Source: Natronococcus sp. A-GB1 (GTDB lineage: Archaea; Halobacteriota; Halobacteria; Halobacteriales; Natrialbaceae). Taken from it: 64,000 nt of DNA. The notes below the pieces were generated by a model. That model did no database searches. It saw only the letters and a program-made list of their open reading frames with translations, and was not told where the DNA came from. Positions 35,854 to 44,299 of this stretch are shown in pieces. The translations under genes and the position numbers were made by a program. The stretch lies in assembly GCF_029688845.1 (NCBI RefSeq), contig NZ_JARUKW010000009.1, positions 124,001 through 188,000 on the forward strand, in the 5' to 3' direction. Within the stretch, counting starts at the first letter, position 1. Each line of letters begins with the position of its first letter.

Positions 35854-36132
35854 ATGCACAAGGACGAACTCCTCGAACTCCACGAAGAACTCGTCGTCAT
35901 TATGGAGTACTTCTCGGAGCGCGAGGAGGTCGACGAGGAGTTGTTCGATCCGTACCGCCAGCTCGACGTCGATCCCTCGCACGTCCACAAATCGAAGAGC
36001 GAACACAAACACGCCGTCTTCGTGCTGGGCAACGCGCTGGCCAAGGCGATGAGCGAGGACGAGTTCTCGAGCGCTGGGCGGATCGGCAAACGCATGAAGG
36101 AACTCGCCGAGGACGCCGAGTCAAAGATATAG
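35854..36132 (+). CDS. UPF0058 family protein
   Basis: The 92-aa helical protein opens with the family signature MHKDELLELHEELVVIMEYF and contains HVHKSKSEHKHAVFVLGNALA. The family is restricted to archaea, small and all-alpha, and its function is unknown. The gene is 37 bp upstream of the coiled-coil protein gene on the same strand. Confidence 0.85.
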   Translation: MHKDELLELHEELVVIMEYFSEREEVDEELFDPYRQLDVDPSHVHKSKSEHKHAVFVLGNALAKAMSEDEFSSAGRIGKRMKELAEDAESKI

Positions 36133-36169
36133 ACGAAACGTATTTGTCCCGGATCCTGGTTGTTGTCGC

Positions 36170-38008
36170 ATGGACTCGCGCACGCAAGAGCGCGTCGAGC
36201 GCTGGGATTCTCGCCCGTTCGACGGGGATCTCCACGCGCTCGCTGGCGCCGACTTCTCCGGTGCCGTCGTCGTCGGCGACACCTGGGTGTTCTTGCTCGG
36301 AGGGCGTGTCGTCGGTGTGATCGACGGCAACCTCGAGGCAGTCGCGGACGGATCCGGAACCGCCTACGAGGCTCCCCACCGGGCGCTCCCGTTGCTCTGC
36401 TCGATGGAGGCCCAGCGCGGCGCGCCGCGGGGCCAGTACTACACGAACGAGACGCCTCTCGAGGAGGTCGACGACACCCTTCAGGAGGGGGCGTTCACCG
36501 GCTACGTCGAACTGAGCGAGAACGTTCTCAGCGGAGACTACTACCTGGTTTATTACGGCGGCCGACGGATGGCGGTCGCGTACATCGGCAACGCCGAACG
36601 ACTGCTCGTCGGCGAGGAAGCGTTCGAGCGAGCGATCGACGAGGTCGGCATCTACGACGTGATCGACGTCGAGGTCGAGGTTACGGACGTCGCCGACGCG
36701 GTCGACGCGCCGTCGGCGACCGACACCCGAGAGGCTGGCACCCCGGAGACCCACACGCAGGCCGGCGAGCCGAATCCGGAGCCCGACCGTCCGCAACGGG
36801 CGACCGTTGGACCGGAGCCGGCTGGATCGAACGCGACAGCCTCCGCGAGGTCCCGGAGTGCGACCGACGACGACCCGGCCGAGACGGACGACCTCGAGGA
36901 GGACGAGACGCGATGGCAGGAGTCGCGGACCGTTCCCTCGGTCGATGCGGAATCGGACGGTGACGTCGCGAACGCTCCGAGTGACGAGGGTGTCGCCGCC
37001 GAGGAGCCGTCGGCGTCGTCGAACGCGCCGGAACCGGACGCCGATGCCCCGCCCGACTCCGAAAAGCCGACCGAAGCCGACGGCGCAGCCGAGACGACGA
37101 CGCCCACCAAGGGATCTGATCCCGGTGACGAACGCGATACCGAGGACCCCGTTGGACGCCTCGAGGCCGAACGGGAGCGGCTTCGTGCGCGCAACCAGGA
37201 ACTGTCGTCGACCGTCGCCGAGCTTCGAGCGCGGATCGAATCCCTTGAGGCGGAACTCGAGGAGGCCCGTGGCAACCATCGCCCCTCGTCCGGACCTGAT
37301 CTCGGGATCGACGAGGCGCTCTCGCAGACGAACCTCTTCGTCCGGTACGACTCGCGGAGCCAGCCCACGCTCGGGACGGCCCACGAGGACCGCGTCGACC
37401 GCAGCGAGGTCGATGCGAACCTGCGACTCGAGTACCACACACAGTTCGACGACGTCGGCACCACCGTCGACGGCGTCCCCTTCGCCGAGGCACTGACCGA
37501 CTCGATGGAGTTTCGCTTCCTCGAGTGGCTCACGACGGAGCTGTTCTTCGAGATCCGAGACACCGGTCGTGCGGACGGGCTCGCCGATCTCTACGAGGGA
37601 ATCACGCGGATCGACCGGGTCGAGCTTCGAAGCGAGGTTCCGATCGGAACCGGCGTCGAGGACGGCGCCGAGACGGTCGCGTTCGACGTCGTCGCCTACG
37701 ACAAGATGGGCCACCCGTTGCTCGTGGCAGCACTGAACGACTCCCGGGAACCGGTCTCGCGCGACCGACTCGAGTCGGTCGCAACCGACGCAGCGGCGGT
37801 CGCCGATCGCCACCCGGAGCTGGCGGCTGCGCTCGTCGTCACCCGGAGCTACTTCGAACCCGGCGCCCTCGAGGTCGTCGAGGAGGCGACCAAGAGCGGC
37901 TTTCTCAGCCGCGGCTCGCGGCTGAGTTACGTCAATAACGCGGGGTATCACCTCTGTCTCTCCGAGTCGCGGTCGGAGGGGTTCCACCTGACCGTCCCCG
38001 AACTGTAG
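36170..38008 (+). CDS. Large haloarchaeal protein: N-terminal domain, disordered linker, coiled coil, C-terminal domain
   Basis: The 612-aa protein has an N-terminal globular domain (about 1-175; VVVGDTWVFLLGGRVVGVIDG, YYLVYYGGRRMAVAYIG) and a long acidic D/E/P/T/A linker (about 180-320). A coiled coil at about 325-365 (LEAERERLRARNQELSSTVA) and a C-terminal alpha/beta domain (about 375-612; FDVVAYDKMGHPLLVAALND) complete it. The last domain has features of a restriction-endonuclease-like core but no clear catalytic D-ExK, so I assign no activity. No signal peptide is seen. Confidence 0.78.
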   Translation: MDSRTQERVERWDSRPFDGDLHALAGADFSGAVVVGDTWVFLLGGRVVGVIDGNLEAVADGSGTAYEAPHRALPLLCSMEAQRGAPRGQYYTNETPLEEVDDTLQEGAFTGYVELSENVLSGDYYLVYYGGRRMAVAYIGNAERLLVGEEAFERAIDEVGIYDVIDVEVEVTDVADAVDAPSATDTREAGTPETHTQAGEPNPEPDRPQRATVGPEPAGSNATASARSRSATDDDPAETDDLEEDETRWQESRTVPSVDAESDGDVANAPSDEGVAAEEPSASSNAPEPDADAPPDSEKPTEADGAAETTTPTKGSDPGDERDTEDPVGRLEAERERLRARNQELSSTVAELRARIESLEAELEEARGNHRPSSGPDLGIDEALSQTNLFVRYDSRSQPTLGTAHEDRVDRSEVDANLRLEYHTQFDDVGTTVDGVPFAEALTDSMEFRFLEWLTTELFFEIRDTGRADGLADLYEGITRIDRVELRSEVPIGTGVEDGAETVAFDVVAYDKMGHPLLVAALNDSREPVSRDRLESVATDAAAVADRHPELAAALVVTRSYFEPGALEVVEEATKSGFLSRGSRLSYVNNAGYHLCLSESRSEGFHLTVPEL

Positions 38009-38089
38009 CCTCGAGCGAGCGGTCGTCGCTCGCCGGCACCCGTTCGCACCGCTACCGACGCTGCGGGCAAAACGACGACAAAAGAGAGA

Positions 38090-38395
38090 CTATCCTTCGA
38101 TCTCGGCGACGTCTTCGATCTTCATCCCGTCGAGCTTGTCGACGATGTCGTCGATCTTGCCGTCGAGGTCGTCGACGAACTCGGCGGTGCGCTCGGTCTT
38201 GATCGCACCCTGGCTCGAGGGCTCGATGAGGTTCTCCTCCTCGAGGACCCGCAGCGAGTACCGCACCTTGTGGTGGGGGTAGCCCGTCTCGTTCGACATC
38301 TTGACGATCCCGATCGGCTCGTTCTCGATAACCATCTTCAGGACCTGCAGATGTCGTTCCAACATATCGACTTCCTTCTCAAGTCGGTCTATCAT
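38090..38395 (-). CDS. Winged-helix DNA-binding regulator
   Basis: The 101-aa protein starts with a short coiled region (IDRLEKEVDMLERHLQVLKMV). A winged helix-turn-helix follows (IGIVKMSNETGYPHHKVRYSLRVLEEENLIEPSSQGAI), then a charged helix that could dimerise. Size and layout match small haloarchaeal transcription regulators. Its target is unknown. The TATA-like box just upstream predicts a nearly leaderless transcript. Confidence 0.82.
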   Translation of the reverse strand: MIDRLEKEVDMLERHLQVLKMVIENEPIGIVKMSNETGYPHHKVRYSLRVLEEENLIEPSSQGAIKTERTAEFVDDLDGKIDDIVDKLDGMKIEDVAEIEG

Positions 38396-38421
38396 GGCAT
38401 TTGTTAACTTGTCTTTGGGGC

Positions 38422-38431
38422 CTTTAAAAGT
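38422..38431 (-). promoter_or_regulatory. TATA-like box of the winged-helix regulator gene
   Basis: CTTTTAAAGG on the minus strand lies about 32 nt before the ATG at 38395. Confidence 0.45.
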
Positions 38432-38533
38432 TACTCTCTGCGAATGAAACGACCACTCTCAACAGTGTGTCAAATCCTGTCAGTAGTTAACGCTTCCGGT
38501 CGCACGTGCCTGAAGTCGATCGCTGTCACGAAT

Positions 38534-38553
38534 CGGTTCGGCTCGCCGAACCG
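38534..38553. promoter_or_regulatory. Perfect 9+2+9 inverted repeat upstream of purA
   Basis: CGGTTCGGC, spacer TC, GCCGAACCG. It lies in the 328-bp spacer between divergent regulator and purA genes. It is far from both starts, so an operator, hairpin or decayed element are all possible. The rest of the spacer (38396-38723) holds only promoter elements. Confidence 0.45.
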
Positions 38554-38692
38554 GTTCGGCGGGGAAGCGGCGACGGGCGCGCAGCTGTTACACGGAGATG
38601 AGAGGACGATCGGCGCGCAGGCCGCTCGGTCGCGGTATCCATTCGCGTTCGTGGATATTGCCCCGCCGCTCGCCCGCACAGACCGTAATCTG

Positions 38693-38697
38693 TTTAT
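38693..38697 (+). promoter_or_regulatory. TATA-like box for purA
   Basis: TTTAT is centred 29 nt before the purA ATG, consistent with a leaderless transcript. Confidence 0.4.
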
Positions 38698-38723
38698 CGG
38701 CCGGGCAAGAATCCGCCGCTGTT

Positions 38724-40103
38724 ATGACCGTCACAATCGTCGGGTCTCAGCTCGGCGACGAAGGCAAGGGTGGGGTCGTCGACCTCTACGGCGACGCCGC
38801 CGACGTCGTCGCCCGCTACCAGGGAGGCGACAACGCAGGCCACACCGTCGTTCACGGCGGCGAGAAGTACAAGCTGTCGCTCGTTCCCTCCGGTGCCGTT
38901 CGGGGGAAAGTCGGCGTGCTGGGCAACGGCTGCGTCGTCAACCCACGGACGCTGTTCGACGAAATCGAAACGCTCCGGGAGAAAGGCCTCGATCCCGACG
39001 TTCGGGTCGCAGAACGCGCCCACGTCATCCTGCCGTTCCACCGCGTCCTCGACGGTATCGAGGAGGACGTCAAAAGCGAGGACGACCAGGAAGTCGGCAC
39101 GACCGGTCGCGGCATCGGCCCGACCTACGAGGACAAAGCCGGTCGTCGCGGCGTCCGCATCGGCGACCTGCTCGACCCCGACGTGCTCCGGGCCCGACTC
39201 GAGTACGTCGTGCCACAGAAGCGCGCGCTCGTCGAGGACGTCTACGGCGCCGACGTCTCGGACCTCGAGAACCCGGATGCGTTCGACGTCGACGCACTCT
39301 TCGAGGAGTTCCGCGAGATCGGCCAGCGCCTCGACGAGCAGGACATGACCGTCAACGCGAGCGCGTTCCTCACGGACGCGATGGCCGACGGCGAGACCGT
39401 CATGTTCGAGGGCGCACAGGGGACCGTCATCGACATCGACCACGGGAACTACCCCTACGTCACGTCCTCGAATCCGACCGCGGGCGGCGCGGCAGTCGGC
39501 ACGGGCCTCAGCCCCAACGTCATCGCGGACGGCGAGATCATCGGTATCGTCAAGGCCTACCTCACGCGCGTTGGGAGCGGCCCGCTGCCGACCGAACTCG
39601 GCGGCGTCGAGGGTGATACACCTGGGTACGACGAACAGGGCGACGGCGAGAACGAGGAGCTTGCAACGTACATCCGCGAGGAGGGCGGCGAGTACGGGAC
39701 CGTTACCGGTCGCCCGCGCCGCGTCGGCTGGCTCGATATGCCGATGTTGCGCCACTCCGCGCGCGTCAACGGCTTCACCGGCCTCGCGATCAACCACATC
39801 GACGTGCTCGCCGGCCTCGAGGAGGTGAAGGTCGGCCACAGCTACGAACTCGACGGCGAGGAGCTACTCGCGATGCCGCCGACGACCGAGGAGTGGGGTG
39901 ACTGTGAGGCGAACCTGAAGTCCTTCGAGGGCTGGGACGACGTCGACTGGAGCGCGGTCGCCGACGAGGGGTACGAGGCGATCCCCGAGAACGCCCGCAG
40001 CTACCTCGAGTACGTCGCCGACGAGCTCGAGGCCGCTATCTACGCGGTCGGCGTCGGTCCCGGTCGCGAGGAGACCGTCGTCGTCGAGAACCCCTACGAG
40101 TAG
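38724..40103 (+). CDS. purA: Adenylosuccinate synthase
   Basis: The 459-aa enzyme condenses IMP with aspartate using GTP, the first committed step to AMP. Visible motifs are the GTP loop [14 protein letters not shown], the IMP/active-site histidine segment [13 protein letters not shown], and the strong block [25 protein letters not shown], ending with [21 protein letters not shown]. An acidic insert ([21 protein letters not shown]) sits between conserved blocks, which lengthens it beyond the bacterial 430 aa. The start MTVTIVGSQ at 38724 fits the promoter spacing; the upstream frame extension is not family-like. Confidence 0.95.
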   Translation: MTVTIVGSQLGDEGKGGVVDLYGDAADVVARYQGGDNAGHTVVHGGEKYKLSLVPSGAVRGKVGVLGNGCVVNPRTLFDEIETLREKGLDPDVRVAERAHVILPFHRVLDGIEEDVKSEDDQEVGTTGRGIGPTYEDKAGRRGVRIGDLLDPDVLRARLEYVVPQKRALVEDVYGADVSDLENPDAFDVDALFEEFREIGQRLDEQDMTVNASAFLTDAMADGETVMFEGAQGTVIDIDHGNYPYVTSSNPTAGGAAVGTGLSPNVIADGEIIGIVKAYLTRVGSGPLPTELGGVEGDTPGYDEQGDGENEELATYIREEGGEYGTVTGRPRRVGWLDMPMLRHSARVNGFTGLAINHIDVLAGLEEVKVGHSYELDGEELLAMPPTTEEWGDCEANLKSFEGWDDVDWSAVADEGYEAIPENARSYLEYVADELEAAIYAVGVGPGREETVVVENPYE

Positions 40104-40206
40104 GGCAGTTTGGCGTCTCGGTTCGACGGGCGTCGCGCTCGAGGGAATCCGGTCGTCATCGCGGCGTTCCCGAAGCCTTTTGCTGTATGCGTTCGCCTGT
40201 CGTAGT

Positions 40207-40401
40207 ATGAAGGAGTCGCTGCTGGAGATCCTCTGCTGCCCGCTCGACAAGCACGAACTGGAGCTCGAAGACGCCGAATACGAAGGCGACGAGGTCATCG
40301 ACGGAACCCTCGTCTGTACCGAGTGTGGCGAGCGATACCCCGTCGAGGACGGGATCCCGAACCTGCTGCCGCCGGACATGCGCGACAAATCCCCCGCCTG
40401 A
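40207..40401 (+). CDS. Trm112-like zinc protein (methyltransferase activator)
   Basis: The 64-aa protein has the Trm112 zinc site from two cysteine pairs (CC near residue 10 and CTECG near 38), the motif [15 protein letters not shown] and the end [16 protein letters not shown]. In Haloferax, Trm112 binds and stabilises several methyltransferases, including Trm9-like enzymes. Two methyltransferase genes in this window (33209 and 43650) could be clients, by inference. The gene is 15 bp before the next one, probably co-transcribed. Confidence 0.86.
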   Translation: MKESLLEILCCPLDKHELELEDAEYEGDEVIDGTLVCTECGERYPVEDGIPNLLPPDMRDKSPA

Positions 40402-40416
40402 GCGCCTCTCTGAACC

Positions 40417-41034
40417 GTGTTCACCCCAGCGGTCACCGTCCACGTCAACCGCGACTCGTCCGAGCGACTCGAGGCAGCGACCGCCACGTTCGAGACCGCC
40501 GAGTCGTTCACCCTGCTCCTCGAAGGCCACGACTCCCCGACCCACGTCCACTGCCGGCTCGACGACGAGCTGGCCCGCGTCGCCTCGCTCCCCCAGTCGA
40601 ACTACTACGTCGAGGCCGACGCTCGAACCCCGGTCCCGATCGAGGTGGAAGCAGGCGGGCTCGAGGACCCAGTTCAGGGATACCTCGAGGTCTCGACGGG
40701 GTACGGCGCCGAATCGGCCGCCATCGCCGTCACCGTCGAACCCGGACCCGATCGGGTCGAGGTCGACGAATCGCTCTCGAAACCACAGCGGTCCCCAACC
40801 GTCCAGTCGTCCGAGCCGGCAGAACCGCTTTTTGGGGACCTCGGCCTGCCCGGCGACGTCGGGCCGGCAGCGCTGGCCGCACTCGCGCTCGGCGCCGTCG
40901 TCGTCGCGCTCGCCGTTGGGCTCGCCGTCGCCACGATAGCCGGCGGGACGGCCGCCGTCGCCATTTTCGCCGTCGTTGCGGTGGCCGTCGTCGCCGCCGT
41001 CGGGTTGCGATTCCGTCCCTCTGGTAGCCGTTGA
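40417..41034 (+). CDS. Membrane-anchored beta-domain protein, unknown function
   Basis: The 205-aa protein begins with GTG. It has a soluble, acidic, beta-rich region (about 1-130; VTVHVNRDSSERL) and then two adjacent hydrophobic helices at about 148-172 and 174-198 (ALAALALGAVVVALAVGLAV). There is no N-terminal signal peptide, so the soluble part is probably cytoplasmic with a C-terminal hairpin anchor. I do not recognise a function. A role linked to the neighbouring Trm112-like gene is suggested only by proximity. Confidence 0.7.
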   Translation: MFTPAVTVHVNRDSSERLEAATATFETAESFTLLLEGHDSPTHVHCRLDDELARVASLPQSNYYVEADARTPVPIEVEAGGLEDPVQGYLEVSTGYGAESAAIAVTVEPGPDRVEVDESLSKPQRSPTVQSSEPAEPLFGDLGLPGDVGPAALAALALGAVVVALAVGLAVATIAGGTAAVAIFAVVAVAVVAAVGLRFRPSGSR

Positions 41035-41070
41035 ACGGGAGTGCACTGACCTTCAACGGCTACTACCGTT

Positions 41071-42183
41071 TTACTCCCGCTTCGTCGCCTCGAGCCCGCC
41101 GTCCCCGTCGAAGCGCTTCGCCCGGAGGTACCGCGCCCGGTAGCGGTTCGCGCCGTCGTTGACGTCGGCTTCGCGGATCTCGTCAGTCCGGCCGTCCGCG
41201 ACCGCGTCGATCAGCTCGGCGAGCTGGTTGAGTTCGCTCGTCGTGAACTCGAGTTCGTACGTGCGCTCCGCTTCGGACTCGAGGATCGCCCACTTTCGCG
41301 CGGCCGCGACGACGAGCGAACAGGGTTCTCGACAGGGGAACGGACCGTCGCCGCCCTCGGGTTCGAGCTCGTCGCCCTCCTCATACTCCCACTCCCGACG
41401 GCGGAGACACTGCGAGTCGACGCAGCAGGCTTCCGCCATCCAGTCGACGGCCTCCCGGGGTAGCTCGTCGATCACGTCGTAGATTCCCGTCTGGCGCTCG
41501 GCGGTCTCGAGCCAGTGGTCGACGTCGAGCTCGCCGCGTCGCTCGCGGTGCCAGTTGGCGATCGTCGCTGGATAGAAGAACTCGACCGCGTCGACGAGCT
41601 CCCGGCCCGAGAGCTCGGGGAAGACCCACCCCGACCGCAGCGTCGGCGCGGTCTTCAGCGGTCGGTAGCGTCCGTCCCCGTCGTACGTCGAGAGCTCGCG
41701 GGCGTCGCGGGGGTTCTCTTGGCGCTCGAGCTCCTCGCGGGCGCGGTCGGCGTCGTCGACGTGACGGAGTTCGTACCGTCGTTCGCCCTCGCCCCCGTCG
41801 ACCAGCTCGCCAGTGATCCGAAGCTGTCCCCACTCTCGAACGATTCCGTCCTCGAGGGCGTCGTATCGCTCGGGGACCTCGAGGGGCTCGTCCTCGAGCG
41901 TTCGGTCCTCGGTCGGGGGCGCCCGCTCGCACCACCGGAGGAAGGCTCGTCGGGCCGTCCCCTCGCCGCCGATCGCGTCCCAGTAGCGCCAGTTCGAGAC
42001 GAGCGACGGGATCGACTCGAGGGCGCGCTCTATTTCCTCGCCCTCGAGGCCGGCTTCGCGACTCTCGGGCGTCTCGAGGACGTACGTCCCGTCGTCAGTT
42101 CGCTCGACGAGGAGGCCGTCGAGGGCGACTCCCTCGTCGGCGGCGGCGAGCAGGGACTCGAGGTCGGTTGTTGGGTCTGCCAC
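41071..42183 (-). CDS. DR2241-like protein, putative 4Fe-4S binding
   Basis: The 370-aa protein starts with GTG two bases after the cbiX stop. The C-terminal third has a cysteine cluster, ACCVDSQCLRRR and PFPCREPCSLVVAA, which could hold an iron-sulfur cluster. The DR2241 family is commonly encoded beside or fused to CbiX and is thought to assist metal insertion or stabilise the chelatase; the mechanism is not established. The frame continues upstream across cbiX, but that part is shadow. Confidence 0.78.
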   Translation of the reverse strand: MADPTTDLESLLAAADEGVALDGLLVERTDDGTYVLETPESREAGLEGEEIERALESIPSLVSNWRYWDAIGGEGTARRAFLRWCERAPPTEDRTLEDEPLEVPERYDALEDGIVREWGQLRITGELVDGGEGERRYELRHVDDADRAREELERQENPRDARELSTYDGDGRYRPLKTAPTLRSGWVFPELSGRELVDAVEFFYPATIANWHRERRGELDVDHWLETAERQTGIYDVIDELPREAVDWMAEACCVDSQCLRRREWEYEEGDELEPEGGDGPFPCREPCSLVVAAARKWAILESEAERTYELEFTTSELNQLAELIDAVADGRTDEIREADVNDGANRYRARYLRAKRFDGDGGLEATKRE

Positions 42184-42185
42184 GC

Positions 42186-43088
42186 TCAGTTCCCCGCCTT
42201 CGGCTCCGGCTCGTCGGTCGCCGCGTCGTCGCTCCCGGCCGTCATCGCGCGAACGCGCTCGACGGCATTGCCCAGCTCTGCGCCGGCGTCGGCTGCCCGC
42301 TCGAGGAGGACGTCGGCCATCAGTCCCTCGGTGCCGACGGCACCGGCATACCAGATCCGGTGGCCGTCGACCTCCGTCGGGACGTCCCAGCCGAGTCGGT
42401 AGTCCTCGGTCAGGCCCATGTCCTCGGGGATGTCCTCCTGGGTGTGGTAGCCGTCGGCGACGAACAGCGGAACCACCACGACGTCGCTGCTTTCGAAAAA
42501 GTCCGTGACGTCGTCGACCTCCGGCTCCTCGTCCATGAACAGGGCATTCACCTCGTCGAAGCGGTCCCGCTCCCGGATTCGATCGGCGTGGTACTCGATG
42601 GCCTTCGCCGAGTTCTCGTTTCGCTCGGTGCCGTGGCCGACGACTGCCAGGCCGACCCCCTCGCCGACATCGGAGTCGTTGGTGACGCTCTCGGCGCGCT
42701 GGACGATCACGTCGGTCATCGCGTCGTGGGTACCGACGGGACCGCAGTAGTGGACCGTCTTGTCGGCGTCTCCAGCCTCGAGCGTGACCTGCGAGGCGTC
42801 GGTGCCCTCGGAGTCCCACTTCTCGGGGTCCCAGTCCTCGAGTCGGAGTTCGCGGGGGATGACCTGCTCGGTGAAGTACCCCTCGCTGATAAAGAGAGGA
42901 ACGACGAACACCTCGTCGGACTCGAGAGTGCGGATCACCTCCCGGAAGTGCGGTTCCTCCTTCCAGAACGCCTCGCGGACCTCGTCGAACGCCCCCGTCT
43001 CCCGGACGGTGTCGGCGTGGGCGTAGGTCGGATCCGAGGCGTCCGGATTCAGGTGCGACCCGTGTGCCGCGACGACCAGCGCTTGCAT
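42186..43088 (-). CDS. cbiX: CbiX/SirB sirohydrochlorin chelatase, duplicated domain
   Basis: The 300-aa protein has two tandem chelatase units. The first starts LVVAAHGSHLNPDASDPTYAH and the second LAVVGHGTERNENSAKAIEYH. Each is followed by a FVVPLFISEGYFT / VVVPLFVADGYHT block whose histidine (second unit) fits the metal site. It inserts cobalt or iron into sirohydrochlorin for cobalamin or siroheme synthesis. The C-terminus is an acidic tail of about 25 residues. It is translationally linked to the DR2241-like gene. Confidence 0.9.
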   Translation of the reverse strand: MQALVVAAHGSHLNPDASDPTYAHADTVRETGAFDEVREAFWKEEPHFREVIRTLESDEVFVVPLFISEGYFTEQVIPRELRLEDWDPEKWDSEGTDASQVTLEAGDADKTVHYCGPVGTHDAMTDVIVQRAESVTNDSDVGEGVGLAVVGHGTERNENSAKAIEYHADRIRERDRFDEVNALFMDEEPEVDDVTDFFESSDVVVVPLFVADGYHTQEDIPEDMGLTEDYRLGWDVPTEVDGHRIWYAGAVGTEGLMADVLLERAADAGAELGNAVERVRAMTAGSDDAATDEPEPKAGN

Positions 43089-43198
43089 ACGCGGCCGTTA
43101 GGAGGGGTGGCGTTTAGGGACTTCGCTGGGAGCAGGGGTCGCCGCCGTTCCTGACGACTCGAGCGACACTCCATCGACCGCGAGCCGCCAGCGGTCGG

Positions 43199-43546
43199 CT
43201 ACGGAACCGAGAACTCGGTGCGACCCTCGCACGTTGCCTCCTGGGCGCGAAGCTCCGCGACGGCGGTATACTCGCCGGACCGGGCCCTCTCCCACTCGGC
43301 CTCGTAGGTCGCGGTCTCGCCGGGAGCGATCCGCTCGGAGCTGATCATCTGGGCGAACATGCGGCCGTCGGTGTAGCGCCACACCTCCCGACCCTCGTCC
43401 TCGACGACGAATTCGGCCTTGCAGGCGTCCGAGAACCGAAGCTCGACGGGGTCGGTACCCGCGTTCGTTACGGTGAACTCGAACCGAACCGCATCGGCTT
43501 CCCCGTTCGACGCTACCTCCGCCTCGAGCCGTCCCTCGAGTGCCAT
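43199..43546 (-). CDS. BsuPI-like (intracellular proteinase inhibitor) domain protein
   Basis: The 115-aa protein is a single beta-sandwich with the BsuPI family pattern: FEFTVTNAGTDPVELRFSDACKAEFVVEDEGREVWRY and the later ERIAPGETATYEAEW. No signal peptide is seen. Despite the family name, archaeal members are of uncertain function. It is divergent from the methyltransferase gene at 43650. Confidence 0.78.
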   Translation of the reverse strand: MALEGRLEAEVASNGEADAVRFEFTVTNAGTDPVELRFSDACKAEFVVEDEGREVWRYTDGRMFAQMISSERIAPGETATYEAEWERARSGEYTAVAELRAQEATCEGRTEFSVP

Positions 43547-43649
43547 ACGCGGACCTGTGCCGGCCCGCCGTATAGTTCTTCAGCCGGTACGGACTGACAC
43601 GTTAGCGCGCGAACGGAACGCATACGAACTGTTGGAGAGGAACTTCCGT

Positions 43650-44249
43650 ATGGATCCGTTTCGAAACACGGGCCAGCCCGACTGGGACTGGTGGGGCAAG
43701 CTCTGGCCGACACCGGGGGCGACGCTTCGCCGACTCGGAATCGACCGCGGGACGACCCTCGCCGAGGTCGGTTCGGGCGACGGCTACTTCGCGCTGCCGG
43801 CCGCCCGGATCGTCGAGCCCGCGCCGGTGTACGCCGTCGACCTCGAGCCCGACCTGCTCGCGGCCCTCGACGAGGTCGCTTCCGCGCAGGGCATCGAGAA
43901 CGTACACACGATCCGCGGCGACGCCCGCGACTTGGACGAGATTCTCCCCGAACCGGTCGAAGCGGTGATCTTGGCGAACGCTTTCCACGGTGTCGACGAC
44001 TACGACCGGCTACTCGAGGCCGTCGCGAACTCGCTTCGGCCGGGCGGCTCGTTCGTCGTCGTCAACTGGGCCGATCGTCCGCGCGAGGAGACGACCGTCG
44101 TGGGCGAGGCCCGCGGACCGCCAACCGAGCTTCGAGTCGGTCCCGACGAGACTCGCAAGGTAGTCCTCGAACACGGCGGATTCGCCGTCGACCGCGCGCT
44201 CGAGCTGCCGCCGTACCACTACGGGCTGGTCTTCGAACGCGAACGGTAG
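43650..44249 (+). CDS. Class I SAM-dependent methyltransferase
   Basis: The 199-aa enzyme has motif I in LAEVGSGDGYFALPAARI, an acidic post-I residue in VYAVDLEPDLL, and motif IV-like VILANAFHGVDDY. The start MDPFRNTGQPDWDWWGKLWPTPG is well formed and typical of archaeal members. A Shine-Dalgarno-like GAGAGGAA precedes it by about 10 nt. The substrate is unknown. The next gene begins 50 bp downstream. Confidence 0.86.
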   Translation: MDPFRNTGQPDWDWWGKLWPTPGATLRRLGIDRGTTLAEVGSGDGYFALPAARIVEPAPVYAVDLEPDLLAALDEVASAQGIENVHTIRGDARDLDEILPEPVEAVILANAFHGVDDYDRLLEAVANSLRPGGSFVVVNWADRPREETTVVGEARGPPTELRVGPDETRKVVLEHGGFAVDRALELPPYHYGLVFERER

Positions 44250-44299
44250 CCCCAGGTCGGAGCAGCACGCCTATCCGCGCTCGCCACCAACGCCACCGC

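Noticed and set aside
35900-37987. 695-aa minus-strand ORF opposite the coiled-coil protein
   Set aside because: It is a shadow frame of high-GC coding DNA without recognisable motifs; the plus-strand protein has clear domain structure.
42184-42819. Upstream extension of the DR2241-like frame to 582 aa
   Set aside because: It lies antisense-frame inside cbiX, is rich in Arg/Gly shadow composition, and conservation starts only at the GTG at 42183.
43691-44299. Upstream extension of the DUF2797 frame
   Set aside because: It overlaps the methyltransferase gene in another frame and is Arg-rich shadow; the GTG at 44300 begins the conserved part.
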